From Ophiosphaerella korrae (Eukaryota > Ascomycota > Dothideomycetes > Pleosporales > Phaeosphaeriaceae), in contig JALNQF010000048.1 in the NCBI GenBank assembly GCA_028456385.1, positions 62,001 to 126,000 of the forward strand: 64,000 bases of DNA, given 5' to 3'. A program made the translations under genes and the position numbers. Below, one piece after another: positions 22,890-34,241 of the stretch (the stretch's first letter is position 1; each line of letters starts with the position of its first letter). The notes below the pieces were generated by a model. The model had not been told where the DNA came from. It ran no database searches and saw only the letters and a program-made list of their open reading frames with translations.

Positions 22890-23354
22890 TTACTTCTTTA
22901 ACCTAGCAACCTTCACCCAGCCTACAGTATCCAACCCAGCAACGAGCGCCGGCATTATCTACCAGACCCGCGTGTTGATCACACTTACCTATCTCCAACC
23001 CACTCAATGCGTTCCCACGAAGGCATGGGAGACATCCACCAACGCAATCACCTGGGGAATTCCATTTATCGCCTCCCAAGAACCATGATCGGCCAGCACA
23101 GGTCCACTCGCCCCATTGTGCTACATTTTACGATTAGCCCTCCTTGTTTCAGTATATTGACATTCGGAGGCAAACTTACGGTTAGCGGCCAGTGCATTGA
23201 CGCATGATTCTAGTTCCCAAGCGTGTCCGAATCCACCGTTTCCACTGGTGCATTTCACTTCAGCATCCCTGGTCTCGAGTTGAACGAATTTGTCGACAGC
23301 TGCGGCCTGGGAGAGACCAAGGACGAGGGTTATCGGGAGGGCTTTAGAAAACAT
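22890..23354 (-). CDS. Small secreted cysteine-containing protein, three exons (effector candidate)
   Basis: Predicted 112-aa secreted protein of unknown family. Exon 1 (23180-23354) encodes a clear signal peptide (MFSKALPITLVLGLSQAAA) and the first two mature cysteines. Exon 2 (22989-23120) encodes TCAGRSW and a cluster DCVGGCLPC. Exon 3 (22890-22921) ends with a Lys/Arg-rich tail and TAA. Introns are 59 and 66 nt, GTAAGT...GTAG in both, and total length is divisible by three. The mature part has six cysteines, an even number suited to disulfides. It is small, secreted and cysteine-containing and sits in a RIP-like AT-rich region, the usual setting of fungal effector genes. I do not recognise the family. 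The exon structure is inferred from sequence alone. Confidence 0.6.
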
Positions 23355-25831
23355 ATTGACAGTTCGTGAGTCGCTGTAGGGCTTTTCGCTGGTGTCGGGC
23401 AGGTTAAGGAGGAAGAGAATGTGTAACAGAAGCTGTAGCTCGGTGAAATATGCTGATAGTATTCAATGACGAGGCGCGAGTCGATTTAAGTACTTGAAAA
23501 ACATATCAAAATTATCTAACCGAAGGTAAGTCTAGGATAAACAGAAGCAGTAATTATTGCCTACAAAGACTGAGACAAACAGAAATTCGTAACAGAAGCG
23601 TAGCGATTGGCCTCTCGGCCTCCGGCAGTACTACGTTCCCCTAGACCCCACCCAGTTCCTCTCAATAACCTTGAGTTAATGTAACTTAGTAGCTTTATTT
23701 TCGTATATTGGTACTAATTAGTTCTAGTACTGGTATGGTACGTACTAGTAGAAGCCCTGGTTCTAGCGACAATGCTATAAACAATCTAGCAGCGTATTGC
23801 TAAATGACTAGGTAACTTGTACGAAGAGCGTGTATAGGAGTATTAAGAAATCTCTCGTAAGTATTGCGACTGCTTGAGTTTGAGTAGTCTTATCAACTAC
23901 TGCTGCTAGTGACCCTATCTGAGAACTCCGATTTAAGAGTTATAGGCCGAGACAATGGGTTGAATTTGATTGCTTACTTTTTCAACTTCGAACTACGGAC
24001 TCCGAGGCAGCCCTTTTACCCTATTCAGGGTATACTCGTCTCGTTTTAGCCTTGCATAGCGCAAATAGGCTATATTTCTGCTAAATGTAGAAGGGGATCT
24101 ATCGCCACCCTTTTTCGGGCCATTTAAACTTAATATCGTCGGGAAAGTTGGAGCAGGGCGTTCATTTTCATCAAGTTCTCCCGTTGACGGCTCTTGAAAT
24201 CCGACCAGCCCTTGCAGGCCTTTCCGAGACCGGCACGAACAGCTACGACGGTAGCAGTCTGACATGATGAATCTGGAATGCATAACGATGGGATGCATGA
24301 CAGCGACGGGACAACGGTTGGATTTGTGCTTTCGACGCCTTGGATGGTGAGGTTCGTTGCCTGGCGGTGACCGAGCATCATCACACCCCGTTCTCGCACA
24401 TGCCGGTCGTCTCTGGACCTTAGGCAAAAATATCTTTCAAAGTAGGGCAATCACCGCTCATAAAAGGCCTTTCAACTGCTGTATTGAATCGTAGTGACAA
24501 ACACATATTGCACCTTTCGAAACTCAGACATACTTCAAGTGTGTTGCATAAAAGTATGATTGAAAGATAGTAGTCTAGATGATCAAGGCCCAATCGGCAG
24601 CGAGATTATTGGATAGTTTTGGCATTCCATACCTATGAAATTCCTATTTGATGGACCTCTACTCGCGCAAATAGATGAGCGTCAGCAAGTTCAAAACATC
24701 ATTGAAAATAAATATTATGCGAAGGTGACTTCTAGAATAGTAGTGGCAAAGGTCGAGATCAATAAAATGAAATGATTTAGGATGTTGAAAATGGGCCCCA
24801 CTAGTACGGACCTTGAGCGGCATTCAAAGACGGGTAATTAACAGTGTGCCACTGGTAGGTACCTTAGGCAACACTAACAAGGACTAATGGGCGGGTTAGA
24901 AAAGCTAGCCCGAGGTTCACTGTGCTATGTATAAAATTCTTTGAGCGTTGGCGTTGGTGCTAAGATTATCACAGCTTTGTGAGCCGTAAGAGTCATCCTA
25001 GACTTGATACTGCGCGCTACTAAAAATCATTCCGTTACAGATAAACTATGTCTATGTTGCCGAGTTAAACATAATAGCAAAATTTCGACAATATTACTCT
25101 TACCTCTTATAGATATATCCGATGTCAATTGTGAAGGGTAACACTGAAGATGGTAGGTGTGAGGATAGTGGGGCTCTGTGAATCTCACCAACCTAGTCTG
25201 CGCCGCACACACTGGCCACTTCGTTGCGGTGCTCTGCCACTGCCACATCGGGTAAGCATACCCAAAATCCGCGGATCGTAAAAACCTTGAGGTAACATGA
25301 ATCCCGGTGCTGAGACTGTTGCACAACTGGTCGACCAGTACTAGGCACTCCAAAAAGTTGTCCGAATGAATCTAGTGAAAAATGTCTAGTGATTAGCAGG
25401 CTCGCCTTCAAGGTCAAGAAGTACTGTCGAGAACTATTCTATCTAGAGCTTATGTAGAGTGTGCATGCCCCTGTTTTAAGATCCACTGGGAAAATTTCCG
25501 GGGAGGGGGGGGGGGGTTCAATAGTAGAGGTTACTGTTCGCCGTGGCTAAAGCGCTATTTTGCTACACGTCCGGGAGGCACGTCTATGTGCCTAAGAGCT
25601 ACCGTGGCCTTTAACTACAGTACTCGGAATAATCTTGTATAGAGTCCCAGGCTTATAGGAATAATGCGTATTATCTTTTCTTATAAAACAAATCAGCTAA
25701 GAGAACAATACAATATCATATTACAATTTAGAATCGCCTATCGATCACTAGAGGAACTACCGAAGCCAACTTCACATCCCGGTAGAGGTCAAGTAAAAGG
25801 ATAATTTCAGCCATATCACTCCTGGATCGCG
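23355..25831. other. AT-rich gene-poor stretch
   Basis: About 2.5 kb with no supported gene. Minus-strand frames at 23993-24450 overlap in two phases and at 25027-25417 likewise; neither shows a domain. A run of 12 G is at 25505-25516. Confidence 0.4.
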
Positions 25832-26932
25832 ATGCAGATCTCCAAAATTCTTGGAATCATAGAGTTCATGTATTTTGTTACAGGACTGTAAGTGCTATAT
25901 CACCCTTATCTTTCCCAAGAGCTATATCTAACAAATTTTACAGCACGCTGTAGCCAAGAGAGGCTGAAATTTACCCCAAAAGTTGCCCCGGGGGTAAAGA
26001 TTCGGCCAAAGGTATCAAGGAAGAAATCAAGGCCGCTCAACATTTGATCAAGTACGGACGACAAGATCTGGAAGTTGACGATTGGTTCGCGAAGAAATTC
26101 TTAGGCACTTCGATTACGCAATCAATTATCACAAAGCTAGATAAAATCTACAGGGCCACAGGGGATCTATCAGCTAAACAGACCGTGAGCTTCGTTCGTG
26201 CAAAAAGATGCGACCAAGGCCTTATAACTGAGAAAAAACAATTATTACTCAAAGAGTATATAATTTTGTGCCTAAGATATTGGGAATTGAAACCAACAGA
26301 GTATGTATAATAAGATGAAAGTCTTATACAAACAATTTAATTATGTTATAGGAAGTTGGTACAGGAATACACTAAGAGCGATTCCCTGACGATGGACGAT
26401 GTGTTAGACACGAGATGTATGCTCCTAGAAGTCACGCTTTCTTAGCGCACGTTATAGTGGTCACTACTGACGCCTCTTAGCTGTAGCGCTTGCTCGTATG
26501 CTTATAGTTTATGTGCGTATACCTAAGTTGTTCTTGGCCACATGTACTAACATGTACACTGCGTTTAGGCTAATCCAGGGCTTAAGATAAAGATAGACAA
26601 TCTTAAGAATGTCCAGCTACTTGCAGAAAACCGACTATACTTACAAGAGAATGGAAAATATGTACGGCAAGATCCCAGTCTAGCAACTATAAACGCGCAA
26701 TATATTGCTTTAACGGTTGCAGGAATATGGATTACGGAGAAGTAAATAACTGATCATCTATATATTAAATAAGAATTTAACGAGGTTCCTTAGGTGCCAC
26801 AAAGTACTTACATTACAGCAGCCAACATGTCCAGAGGAAGAGCTACCTTGTGAGCCAAGGAACGATCTACAAATTGAAGAGAAAGAGCTTAAAGATTCAG
26901 AAGTAGTAGTATATCAGGATACAGAGGGGTAA
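25832..26932 (+). CDS. Orphan protein, five exons, possible signal peptide
   Basis: Gene model built by hand; I recognise no family. The 246-aa product starts with a hydrophobic segment (MQISKILGIIEFMYFVTG) that may be a signal peptide, followed by CPGGKDSAKG and a charged, mostly helical body with KYGRQDLEVDDWFAKKF and LAENRLYLQENGKYVRQD. The tail is acidic (EEEL, ELKDSE). Exons are 25832-25887, 25983-26300, 26352-26416, 26579-26741 and 26794-26932. Introns 2-4 have ordinary GT-AG ends (GTATGT, GTATGC, GTAAAT), one has a TACTAAC branch site, and the total is an exact multiple of three. Intron 1 is least certain: its acceptor (AAAAG at 25982) lacks a pyrimidine tract. An otherwise open frame across four exons inside AT-rich DNA argues for a real gene. 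Confidence 0.5.
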
Positions 26933-28542
26933 TATTATAGATTGTTATTGGCTCGGGCTAAGCCGGTAATAGATTCCGAAGCGAAATTGAAACAAGACTG
27001 AGTCGACGTTAGCATTAAACGATCGCAGGGTTAGCAAGCTAATTGTTTTTGGGGTGGTAATCAACTTTTGAAAATGGTCCATAGGTATTTAGTAAAAAAA
27101 TCGAATTTATTGCAGGTAGACTGTTGATCTTAACCATTTTTCCTAAGCAATAACACTTTTCGGTAAAGAATTCTTCTCCCGGATAATTGGAAAGGATTCT
27201 GATTAGAGCACTCATGCCGTGTGGTTTCTCCCAGACCTTCGACGTCGCTGATATCGCGTCGGTCTTACTAGACCGCCAGCTAGTTGATTACTAACATTAT
27301 GTATCTGCCGGACTTCATACCCTTACTAGTCTAGGCTACATCATCTGTTGTAATCTTCCTTGCTGAGAGCTCTAAGTCCTACTTATATGACCTCAGCAGC
27401 TTTAGAAGTTTGATTGAATCGGTTACCTGCTATTTGCGCTAGGACTGATCCTCTTCAGCCTCAGCCTATCTTGGTTAGAGAATAAATATCACCAGTTACG
27501 TGCTCGTAACCTTGCTGCTTTCGCTACCACTATGTTTATAATAATTGCATTCGTATCCTACGAGTAGAAATTGAAGAAGGGCGGTATGTTAAGGTCCTAG
27601 TACATTACCATCGGACTACGTTTCTTCCTTGAACCGATGCATTTTCGAGTACAGGCCCTTATGTCACTACAACTTTCAAGTCAAACTACCCGCCTTGTGG
27701 GTCAAAAGCATTTCCCTCCTCATCGCTACAATTAAATTCGGGTTCTAGTGTAGTTTTTGAATACAAAAGCTCTTGATAAGAGAGGTGAATAAATACAGAT
27801 AACTAAGTTATATTATACAACGAAGCGTTTTATGACATATTATCCTCTAGAGTATTAGAAGACTAAAAAAAATATGAGACCAAGAACGGTTCCTGTTGGG
27901 ACCGCACCTTTCGTCTGACTGTTTAGAATGTTTCTTCATCTAGGATAAGAAGAATCTAACATCATGTACTCGGTTTACGACTTTATACTATGCTAGAACG
28001 AGGGAAGAATCAAGCAATAGCGTAGTCTTCCGCAAACCGATACGACGATTTGCATTAGTTATAGCAATTGCCATCTGTGTATGTGGTAGGGGATTCCTGA
28101 ATGGCTATGGAAAGTTTCGCATGCTACCATGGTGGGCCTCTTGCCTTAAAACTATCCCCTTTCGACAGGTCCAAAATTTACTCTTCATACATGCTTCATT
28201 GGTATTTGTGTGCTGTGTAATTTGAACTATTGTTTACTTATTCCATAGGCAGAAAAAACCGTATAAGGTCTCAGTAATTTTACTTCTCAAGTAAGTAGTC
28301 AAGCCGCGTAAAGTAAAATGCGCTAGTTTCGGGCGCGTTTTGAAGAAAAGCCCCAGATAAGATGGCGAACTAACCTATCGCTAGAACAAGAAGAAATAAT
28401 AGGTCTCCCCCGCGCTATTGCCTTTCTGTGGGTGCAATGGCCGTGCTAGTTATGAGAGAAAATTCTGTTCCTCGTCGTTGTCGTCCTCCTCTTCCCACTC
28501 AGAGGTCCCAGGATCAGACCTCAATTGCGCATCTAAACCTTC
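26933..28542. other. AT-rich gene-poor stretch
   Basis: About 1.6 kb with no intact gene. The plus strand near 27420-27600 has a hydrophobic stretch interrupted by stops (LFSLSLSWLENKYHQLRA, then NLAAFATTMFIIIAFVSY). It might be an eroded membrane-protein gene, but I cannot name it. Confidence 0.4.
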
Positions 28543-29259
28543 TCAGTATTCTTCCATTTCTCTTCGTATCCCTTCAACCTCTTCTTTGTAGGAAGGCCAC
28601 TGATCCATAACTACTTCCCATCTTCTTGGAAACTTATCTCTTTCCTCCTCTCGGAAACCCCTGAGTGACAAACGTGGCACCTGTTTGCCATTTGCGCTTT
28701 TCAGAAATCCCAATATAAAGTCCTTCAAATCGTTTGGCATGACGAGCAAAGACATTGATATGTCAAGCAATACCTCCGCATCGATACCCAAATGCACGAT
28801 GTCCTTGAAATGGCATTCCTTCAGGGCTACTATCCAGTGAGAAGGGACGCTATCGTAATCCGACCGAGGAATTGTCTTTGGATCCGATACCACTTCGCCC
28901 AATCTCGGGAATCTGGTCCAGATTGAAATTTGTTTTACCCGCTTCCAGTTGCCAGGGCCAATTTGGTTTTCGAACGTGGATAATTGGGTAGGTTCGTTGA
29001 ATTTGAACACGTTCGTGGCATATAATATCTCAACAGCTTCCTCGTAGATCTACCTATTCGCACGTAGTAAGCCAAGTGCTGGAGGTGTGTGAGGGTTATC
29101 GATAGTCTGAACAAAGTATACAGGTAACAGCTTGGAAACGCCCTTCGTAGCGCGTAGACTATAGGTGTATATCTCGTCGCGAATCTCACGAGGAAGGAGT
29201 AAGATTTGGAAAGGTTTGTTGAAACCTGTAGCTTCCTTGAGACGCTCGAGCTTCCTCAT
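28543..29259 (-). pseudogene. LP.EIR-motif (2EXR/F-box-like) fungal protein interrupted by one TAG
   Basis: A single reading frame runs from an ATG at 29259 to 28543, broken only by TAG at 29050-29052. The N-terminal part has ILLLPREIRDEIYTYSL, the LP.EIR.EI motif of fungal 2EXR/F-box-like proteins of unknown function. The stop falls inside the family's usual RANRQIYEEA motif, replacing the Gln codon (CAG to TAG), and the frame then continues IYEEAVEILYATNVF and on for some 160 residues. No intron would remove the stop without also deleting conserved residues. It is a single-mutation pseudogene or a readthrough candidate. Sequence upstream (29186-29374) may hold an additional 5' exon, which I could not join confidently. 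Confidence 0.7.
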
Positions 29260-29374
29260 AGGTTCTGTTGTATTTCCGTATTGTTACGGATAGAAGGCTG
29301 AGCGCTGCCAGGTACTTCTTATTATCATTAGGCTCACGGTCAATACTATCCAGAAGCCGGTCATGGTTAATCAT

Positions 29375-30023
29375 TTTGCGTAACGGTAGTTTTAGTTAAT
29401 CTTTCGTGCAATGGGTGCAGGTAAGGAAGTCGATTAAAGGTGCCTAGTTAATTCAATGAGTAGAGGCAGAAGCTAGCTTGATCACTAGCCACCTAAGCAC
29501 TACCTAATTTAGAGGATTCTTAAAGCTCTAAAACACCTTCATTACTGTACCATACTTACCTAGCTCTACTAATTCTGCTTTTTCACATATTGAAGTGGCA
29601 TTAAAAGTCCTACCTCTATGTTCTCTATCTGCAACTCATGTAAAGTTTAAAGTAGAGGATCGGCGTTATATTGACAAGAGCTAAGGATACTTTTCCGAAC
29701 TCGAAAGCATGCTCGCATAAGTAACAAGGCATCCTAGATTTGGCTTTGGGTTTTAAGCGTGAATGTGAGGTTGCCCCTGATAGTTGGCTTGTCCGGACGC
29801 TATTCCCAAGACCACTCATACCTATTACTATCACTTGCACACCCTTAAAATATTACTAGATAACGGAAATATGTCCCAATTCCTGAAATGGAGAAAAACA
29901 AAGCACGAATCATTAGGAACTAATGGGACCCTACCATGTACATTTACTCCGAATAGTGCTGTCTCCATAGAAACAAGCCCCTCCTAACAATCTCATCTAT
30001 CTTACATCGACATCCTACATACT
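29375..30023. other. Intergenic
   Basis: About 650 bases, AT-rich, between the broken LP.EIR gene and the HET-NACHT gene. Nothing convincing is seen. Confidence 0.4.
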
Positions 30024-33000
30024 TTAGAGAAGACTTCTCAGTTTATCAACATCCGATCCTAAATGTGAGCGAAAATGCTCTAAAAGATCGCTAACTGCAT
30101 ATAAAGGCTCAGATCCTAGATCCGGATGTCGCTCCACTGCAGGCACCACACCCGGCCAGCGATAGGAAAAGAGTTCCTCCGGGCTCATGTCCTTTCCTAA
30201 CTCGTAGTGGTAGTAGTACCTATAGTTGGTTTTTTGTGAGAGCAAAGATTTCGAAAGTAACAGAGTTGCACCCGCCCGAATCAACTTTTCCAGTGCTCCT
30301 GAATATTCGAAGTACGTGTTGTCATCCGTCATTTTAGCAAATAAATCAACCATAAAACACAGGAAGAGAGCCCAGACAGTAGTAGACCCGTATATTTCGT
30401 TGGGGTCGGCGCCAAGGTGGAGAACAACCTCCAGTAATTCCAAACTTGGTTTTCGGTTGCCAACACCTACCCAGTCGGACACCCACGCAAACCTTGGCCG
30501 AAGTATATAATCCAAGACCGGTCTTCCACGCTTTCTTCGAATGTATTCTGACGTTAGATGAGTTCTAACATACGAACTCAGGTCGAAGTCAATTGCTAAG
30601 GTAAGGAATGAGCTTTGTTCATCGTTCCAGCTGTCAATCGAAGGGTCAATAAACCAGACAGACACGTCGAATGTACGATTCTGAATAAACATCTCCAGTA
30701 TTGGTTGAATGTTGGCCGCGACAGTCATGCAAGTAGGTGTATATTTATAAGTCGACAGTGAGAGCGCGCTCAGGAGGTAGCTTGCAAAGGTTGTTACGAA
30801 TCGCCCGCCCGCACCGACTGCCCCAAGTGCCACAAATTGGGATAATCTGGAATTGATAAGGAACATCTCTGGGTTGTATGGGCCCTGTGTATATTGATGT
30901 AGCAGACTCTGGATCTCAGGGTTCAAAAGAAAATCTCGACATGATCGGTGGAGGAAGTCAACCGTCAATTTGAACGGTCTAAGCAAATTGGGGTCTCGGA
31001 AAATGTATGGGTAGATAGAGGGTTCAAAACTCTGGCCACTCTCATGGGTAGGCCCATAATGACACTCGAGTAAACCCATGCAACGGCTGTTCAGTCGTCG
31101 AATAGCTGAATCGAGTCGAAACTGGAGTTTTTCCGGGTCTGCAAGGTTAAGATCTCTGAAGTTGTACTGGCCACTAAGAGCGAAATCTGGACGCCCCTCA
31201 TCAATGAAGGAGAGGTCGATAAGACGAAGAGGATGCCCCGTCGCGAACTCGTGTTCGTGAAGTGCAATCTGTAAAAGTGCAGATGCTTCTTGGCGTTGAT
31301 GTGGGCTAATGGAATCCATCAAACGTTTGAAGTAGTGGTTCAAGTCGCTGGGAATCTCCTCTAATCTCTTCTCAAGTTCGCGTAACCCATCTCCGTCTCT
31401 AAGGCCTCTTAGGAGTTCTCGTACCACGAGGCGAACCCAGAGGAATACTCCAGCGGCTTTGTCGGCAATTTGTAAGATAAGACTCTCCGCATTCATCCGG
31501 TCATACCGAAGTAAGTCTTGAAATCGTGCGTGGCTGCAAAGCTGTGCCTCTATGTATTTGCGTATATCTTGGTGTGTGAGGTCTTCGAGTCTTAGCTGTG
31601 GGAACCCTCTAAATGCATCTTGAAAGATATTCCAAGGCCGACTAGATATACATATCTTAACGTTTTCTATACTAGCCATATCGATGAGAAGGCTGATCAG
31701 CTCTTCATACTCGCCACCGGCCCCGTCAAGCTCGTCGAGTCCGTCGAGGAGCAAGAACACTTTGGCTGACGTTTGTACGGATAAGATGTATTCACGCACG
31801 GTATATAGTAATTCCGAATCTGTCCATTCGATGGTGTGATTTCCCGATGTCAGTGCAGCTTTCCAATGTCTCTGGTGAACTACCTGTGGAATCAGATTGG
31901 GTTGTTTTTCGAGCAGCTGTAACAAGACAGTTCGTAGAAGACCAGTGAGGGACTTTTGTAACTTGTGTCCGGGGTTCCAAAAGAAGTACTGTGCACATAG
32001 TGTGATTCTGTTCTCCGCCCAGGGGAGCAAGTGGTCTGGAGTGACGATGTTTTGATCAAGAAATCGCATCATCGTCGACTTTCCAGACCCCGGCTTGCCA
32101 TAAATCCAATAGATCCTTCTTAACTCCGTAGAGGAAGATAACCATGCAATAAAGCTATTCCATTGCCGATGTCGATTAGGCGCTGACCGTAATATCCATT
32201 GATAAGTTTCCTTGTGCGCTTCATGAATCTGACGCCTGCGTTCTTGAGCTTGGGGGAATTGAAGGCTATCTAAGATTCTTTGCTCAGCATTGGCTACTTG
32301 ATGTTCGCTGGCGAGGGTTCGCCAATCGTTGAACGGAATCTGGTGTTTGTGATGCTCTCTCGCGGCCTCTTCTGCCTCAGCCGCGGGGACTAGAGGTAGA
32401 ATAGGCCGTTCATCCCTTAAGGACTCTTTTATCTCCTTCTGAAGCCGGATCAACGCTTTGTTCCATCCCTCCCCGTATAGGAGAGGCATATGAATATCGA
32501 AAATACCTAACAGAGAGTATGCCTTATCCTCTTCGCGTTTCGTCTCACGTCTTTCTGCCCATGACATCCGCTCATCAACACTGAACTGAGATAAAGGCCG
32601 TCCTTGAAGAGCTTGAACAGAAACGCCTGTTATCCTAGTAATTTCTTGCATAAGTGAAATCCTATCCCCTAGTCGTTCGCCCTCTAAGGCAAAGAATTCA
32701 ACGAATGTCGGGGCAATAAGCTCTTGTAGTGTCCATCCACGGGTAAACCATCTGCTTTTCTGAAACAATAGGTCGAAGCTACTAGCCGAAACATCGGAGA
32801 GATAGACGTAGCATTTGGCCGCATTGCGGTACCAGCGGAACATGGAGTTGATAGCTTCTGAGATTTCTGCACTGCTAGATTTGTCGATACAGCAAGTGTC
32901 CACCCAAAAGTATTGGAGGTTGTCACTCGCAGCTTGCTTCTGGCAGAACTGGATCTTTCTATAACCAGCTTTAGTTTTGCCTGTGCCTCCTACGAGGTCT

Positions 33001-33125
33001 TTGAAGGTGACTTCTTCATCGTCTGCTCCCCAGGTATGAGAAAGAATAGCATAGCGTGGTATGTTGTCGCCAAAGAATTCGATTAGGCAGTACTCGCTAT
33101 TATCTCTAAGCGTTAAAAGACGCAT
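30024..33125 (-). CDS. HET-NACHT STAND protein (heterokaryon-incompatibility/NLR-like)
   Basis: Intronless 1033-aa NLR-like protein. The N-terminal HET domain has YAILSHTWG at 25-33, YFWVDTCCID at 72-81 and GWTLQELIAP at 130-139. The linker contains the usual KAYSLLGIFD...LLYGEG of these proteins. The NACHT NTPase follows, with Walker A YGKPGSGKST at 342-351, Walker B VFLLLDGLDELDG at 456-468 and ICISSRPW about 25 residues later. The C-terminal half lacks recognisable WD40 or TPR arrays; one HLGADPNEIYG segment is ankyrin-like. In the family, a C-terminal sensor triggers the NTPase, and the HET domain then causes cell death on non-self recognition. All key motifs are intact and no stops occur, although both neighbours are decayed. 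Confidence 0.93.
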   Translation of the reverse strand: MRLLTLRDNSEYCLIEFFGDNIPRYAILSHTWGADDEEVTFKDLVGGTGKTKAGYRKIQFCQKQAASDNLQYFWVDTCCIDKSSSAEISEAINSMFRWYRNAAKCYVYLSDVSASSFDLLFQKSRWFTRGWTLQELIAPTFVEFFALEGERLGDRISLMQEITRITGVSVQALQGRPLSQFSVDERMSWAERRETKREEDKAYSLLGIFDIHMPLLYGEGWNKALIRLQKEIKESLRDERPILPLVPAAEAEEAAREHHKHQIPFNDWRTLASEHQVANAEQRILDSLQFPQAQERRRQIHEAHKETYQWILRSAPNRHRQWNSFIAWLSSSTELRRIYWIYGKPGSGKSTMMRFLDQNIVTPDHLLPWAENRITLCAQYFFWNPGHKLQKSLTGLLRTVLLQLLEKQPNLIPQVVHQRHWKAALTSGNHTIEWTDSELLYTVREYILSVQTSAKVFLLLDGLDELDGAGGEYEELISLLIDMASIENVKICISSRPWNIFQDAFRGFPQLRLEDLTHQDIRKYIEAQLCSHARFQDLLRYDRMNAESLILQIADKAAGVFLWVRLVVRELLRGLRDGDGLRELEKRLEEIPSDLNHYFKRLMDSISPHQRQEASALLQIALHEHEFATGHPLRLIDLSFIDEGRPDFALSGQYNFRDLNLADPEKLQFRLDSAIRRLNSRCMGLLECHYGPTHESGQSFEPSIYPYIFRDPNLLRPFKLTVDFLHRSCRDFLLNPEIQSLLHQYTQGPYNPEMFLINSRLSQFVALGAVGAGGRFVTTFASYLLSALSLSTYKYTPTCMTVAANIQPILEMFIQNRTFDVSVWFIDPSIDSWNDEQSSFLTLAIDFDLSSYVRTHLTSEYIRRKRGRPVLDYILRPRFAWVSDWVGVGNRKPSLELLEVVLHLGADPNEIYGSTTVWALFLCFMVDLFAKMTDDNTYFEYSGALEKLIRAGATLLLSKSLLSQKTNYRYYYHYELGKDMSPEELFSYRWPGVVPAVERHPDLGSEPLYAVSDLLEHFRSHLGSDVDKLRSLL

Positions 33126-34241
33126 GATAAAGACGATTGGGGGGGTTTAGGTGAGAATATCATTAAGACAGGTCAATGCAAGAGTGTGCTATACTAAGTT
33201 GTTGAAGACCTTTGAGCATGCTGGTAGGTAGGCTCATAGAAGAGAGCGCGGGGCAGTATGGGGCGGCTGAGCATCAAGCGAATAATATGACGTAGTTACA
33301 TGAGTCATGATTAGCCCCAAGAATATGGTTCGGCTATGCTGTGTATCGTAACGATGCTTATAAGGAGATAGAGCTATTGACGGTAATATCGAGACACTTG
33401 GTGTTGCCACCGCTAGTAGGGAGGACGGCCGAACCGCTCTGGCTATACCCTTGTGCGGGCGGCGATATTTTTTTAGTGTCGATGGGGAGGAGTGAGAGAA
33501 TTCCAAACGGTTGGGGCGCTCACTGAACCTTGTGAGATGCGGCTAATGTACCGGTATGCCAAGAGTATGAATCATAGATGTTAGCCGCGACTACTGTAAT
33601 AGATCGGATCCAGGGGATAGACCCTTTGCCCCCACATCAAATTCACAGAGGGGAGCTAAGGCGGTGCACTACCAGGCTTGCTTGAGCCTTTGACTAGATG
33701 AAGCGACAGCGGGGCTCGTTTCAGTTGGTCGCCAAGCAGTGCGTCCTGCGCACGTGCTAAAGGGCGTTCGTCTGACCAATAAGACACGGGTTCAATATTG
33801 AACCACGTTATGTCGTGGCGTGACATGGAGAAGTCTGTAATTCCCACGATTGGAATCCTCTTTCGCTATACGCTTGGTGGATATCCGCTCCTGCTCAACA
33901 AATTTTACCGCCTTATACGCTATTTTTTGGATTATTCGAAGTCATGCCAAGAGAATCCTGAGCCCCGACGAATATCGGATGTTGGTGGAATGCATTCCGA
34001 CTTCCTCTGCGCCCGCAGAAATGCCGGCTTGGCATCCTCTTGCGGTTGTCGCGCGGTTCTTCTTCCCAACTTCTTGAACCTTTCAACTTTCCAGACGTGG
34101 TCTCTATCTCTGCCACAAACAGATTTATACGTTTTCCCGGTTACAATCCTGTCTCGCTTACCGTGGTCCTATGGAAGTTTCCTTGTATAGTAGCCTTTTG
34201 CGTCGGCCGCTCGTGCGCAGTTCCTTCTACGTTCTGCAGAC
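33126..34241. other. Intergenic with a dispersed-repeat copy
   Basis: About 1.1 kb between HET-NACHT and FunK1 genes. It contains repeat copy A (33405-33475). No gene is supported; the plus-strand frames at 33798-34190 overlap in two phases. Confidence 0.4.
33405..33475 (+). repeat. Dispersed repeat, copy A
   Basis: The core reads GCCACCGCTAGTAGGGAGG, then ACGGCCGAACCGCT, then GGCTATACCCTTG, and ends in a GGGCGGCGATATTTTTTT-like tail. It is similar to copy B (inverted, about 37064-37137) and copy C (direct, about 38965-39022). Copies A and B also share the T-rich tail. Confidence 0.6.

Noticed and set aside
24130..24450. 106-codon minus-strand frame as a gene
   Set aside because: It overlaps a second frame in another phase, shows no domain or splice context, and sits in AT-rich DNA.
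27400..27800. ABC-transporter fragment
   Set aside because: Hydrophobic segments broken by stops resemble an ABC-C N-terminus only loosely; too little to name.
33720..33800. tRNA-like sequence with a GGGTTCAA-type T loop
   Set aside because: No cloverleaf with matching acceptor and anticodon stems could be built.
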